This document shows positions 4,750 to 5,639 of a DNA stretch of 5,639 nt, in pieces. The notes beneath the pieces were generated by a model. The model did not search any database, was not told where the DNA came from, and worked only from the letters and a program-made list of their open reading frames with translations. Both the position numbers and the translations under genes were made by a program. The stretch is from Caulobacteraceae bacterium UBA6225 (GTDB lineage Bacteria > Pseudomonadota > Alphaproteobacteria > Caulobacterales > Caulobacteraceae), in the NCBI GenBank assembly GCA_002441055.1, contig DJWR01000216.1:5207-10845 (forward strand), given 5' to 3'. The first letter of the stretch is position 1. Each line of letters begins with the position of its first letter.

Positions 4750-5592
4750 TCAACCCTTCAGCCGCTCCGCATGGAAGGCCACGTGGTCGGCGATGAAGGT
4801 GGCCATGAAGAAGTAGGAGTGGTCGTAGCCCGCCTGCCTACGCAGCATCAGTTTCTGGCCGGCGGCGGCGCAGGCGGCCTCCAGCAGGTCGGGCTTGAGC
4901 TGGTCGGTGAGGAAATTGTCGGCGAGGCCCTGGTCCACCAGGATGTCGTCGAACCGGCCCTGGGCGGCGCCGGCCTCGATCAACAAGGCCGCGTCGTGGT
5001 CCGCCCAGGCGGCGCGGTCTTCGCCCAGATAGGCGGCAAACGCCTTCTCCCCCCAGGGGCAGCGGGTCGGCGAGCAGATGGGGGCGAAGGCTGAGACCGA
5101 GCGGAAGATGTCCGGGTGACGCAGGGCCAGCGTCAGCGCGCCATGGCCGCCCATGGAGTGGCCGGAGACGCCGACCTTCTCCCGCGCGATGGGGAACTCG
5201 GCGACCACCGTCTCCAGCAGCTCGCCGGTGACATAGGTCTCCATCTGGAAGTGCGGCGTCCAGGGCGCCTGCGTGGCGTCCACATAGAAGCCCGCGCCTT
5301 GGCCGAGATCATAGGCCGGATCGTCGGCCACGCCCTCGCCGCGGGGGCTGGTGTCGGGCGCCAGGATGGCCAGGCCGTGGGCGGCGGCCGGGCCATAGGC
5401 GCCGGCCTTGGTGGTGAAGTTGTCTTCCGTGCAGGTGAGCCCTGAGAGCCAGACGAGCATGGGGAACGGCCCCTCCCCCTCCGGCAGGAAGAGCGAGAAG
5501 CGCATGGGCGTGCCGGTGACGGCGCTCTGGTGGCGGAGATAGCGCAGGGTCCCGCCATGGACGCGATGCTGCTGGAGAACCTCGGTGCTCAT
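4750..5592 (-). CDS. fghA: S-formylglutathione hydrolase
   Basis: This esterase-D-family alpha/beta hydrolase splits S-formylglutathione into formate and glutathione, the last step of glutathione-dependent formaldehyde detoxification in the cytoplasm. The 280-residue length matches the family. Signatures include LSGLTCTEDNFTTKAG (49-64), APDTSPRGEG (78-87), GAGFYVDATQAPW (99-111), the nucleophile elbow GHSMGGHGA (144-152) with Ser146, FAPICSPTRCPWGEKAF (169-185), DILVDQGLADNFL (216-228) with Asp225, and YDHSYFF (256-262) with His258. Ser146, Asp225 and His258 align with the human ESD triad Ser149, Asp226 and His260. The ATG at 5590-5592 is nine bases after the dehydrogenase stop codon. The spacer is GC-rich without a good SD, so translation is probably coupled to the upstream gene. 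Confidence 0.97.
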   Translation of the reverse strand: MSTEVLQQHRVHGGTLRYLRHQSAVTGTPMRFSLFLPEGEGPFPMLVWLSGLTCTEDNFTTKAGAYGPAAAHGLAILAPDTSPRGEGVADDPAYDLGQGAGFYVDATQAPWTPHFQMETYVTGELLETVVAEFPIAREKVGVSGHSMGGHGALTLALRHPDIFRSVSAFAPICSPTRCPWGEKAFAAYLGEDRAAWADHDAALLIEAGAAQGRFDDILVDQGLADNFLTDQLKPDLLEAACAAAGQKLMLRRQAGYDHSYFFMATFIADHVAFHAERLKG

Positions 5593-5601
5593 CGGCCGGC
5601 C

Positions 5602-5639
5602 TTAAAAGACCACGACGCTGCGGATGCTCTCGCCCGCAT
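5602..5639 (-). CDS. frmA: S-(hydroxymethyl)glutathione dehydrogenase / class III alcohol dehydrogenase, C-terminal end only
   Basis: The minus strand enters the window with 11 codons reading AGESIRSVVVF and a TAA at 5604-5602. (G)xSIRSVVxF/Y at the extreme C-terminus is characteristic of the zinc-dependent class III alcohol dehydrogenase that oxidises S-hydroxymethylglutathione (formaldehyde plus glutathione) to S-formylglutathione. This identity makes sense because the next gene, nine bases on, is the hydrolase acting on that product. Catalytic and zinc-binding residues are outside the window. The symbol adhC is used for the same gene elsewhere. Confidence 0.8.
   Translation of the reverse strand, partial: AGESIRSVVVF

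Noticed and set aside
5133..5558. 141-codon minus-strand frame inside the S-formylglutathione hydrolase gene.
   Set aside because: It is an out-of-frame shadow, strongly Arg/Pro/Ala/Ser-rich; the hydrolase frame has the full catalytic triad.

Overview
This is a GC-rich window of alphaproteobacterial character. It is densely coded, with strong G/C bias at third codon positions, a MarR-regulated ectoine cluster, and glutathione-dependent formaldehyde detoxification genes alongside. A Caulobacterales/Hyphomonadales-like host is a guess from overall feel (GC, promoter style, REP-like repeats, small hypothetical proteins), not something I can prove.

Left part (1-2841, minus strand): the compatible-solute operon ectA-ectB-ectC-ectD, transcribed right to left. 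EctB makes L-2,4-diaminobutyrate from aspartate semialdehyde, EctA acetylates it to N-gamma-acetyl-diaminobutyrate, EctC cyclises that to ectoine, and EctD (only its first 127 codons are in the window) hydroxylates ectoine to 5-hydroxyectoine. ectA and ectB overlap by 8 nt. The ectC Shine-Dalgarno overlaps the ectB stop codon. ectD is set apart by a 114-nt gap that contains a strong GC hairpin.

Control region (2842-3080): this lies between ectA and a divergent MarR-type regulator gene (ectR, 3081-3551, plus strand). The ectA promoter has a perfect TTGACA -35 box. The space from there through the -10 region is filled by a 23-bp near-perfect inverted repeat, a very good candidate for the EctR operator. 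The predicted transcription start falls at or next to the ectA ATG, and there is no Shine-Dalgarno, so ectA may be translated from a leaderless mRNA.

Middle (3552-3760): a non-coding gap between convergent genes. It holds an 87-bp REP/BIME-like element made of two inverted copies of a 26-nt hairpin unit, whose four sequence differences form two compensatory base-pair changes.

Right part (3761-5639, minus strand): the last 12 codons of a class III alcohol dehydrogenase (S-(hydroxymethyl)glutathione dehydrogenase), then after 9 nt S-formylglutathione hydrolase, together the glutathione pathway from formaldehyde to formate. Two small uncharacterised genes (90 and 151 codons) follow on the same strand.

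The enzyme set is known biology. The parts worth a second look are the candidate EctR operator and leaderless ectA start, the ectC-ectD hairpin, the paired palindromic repeat, and the two small unknown genes. I did not find a convincing wholly new system.
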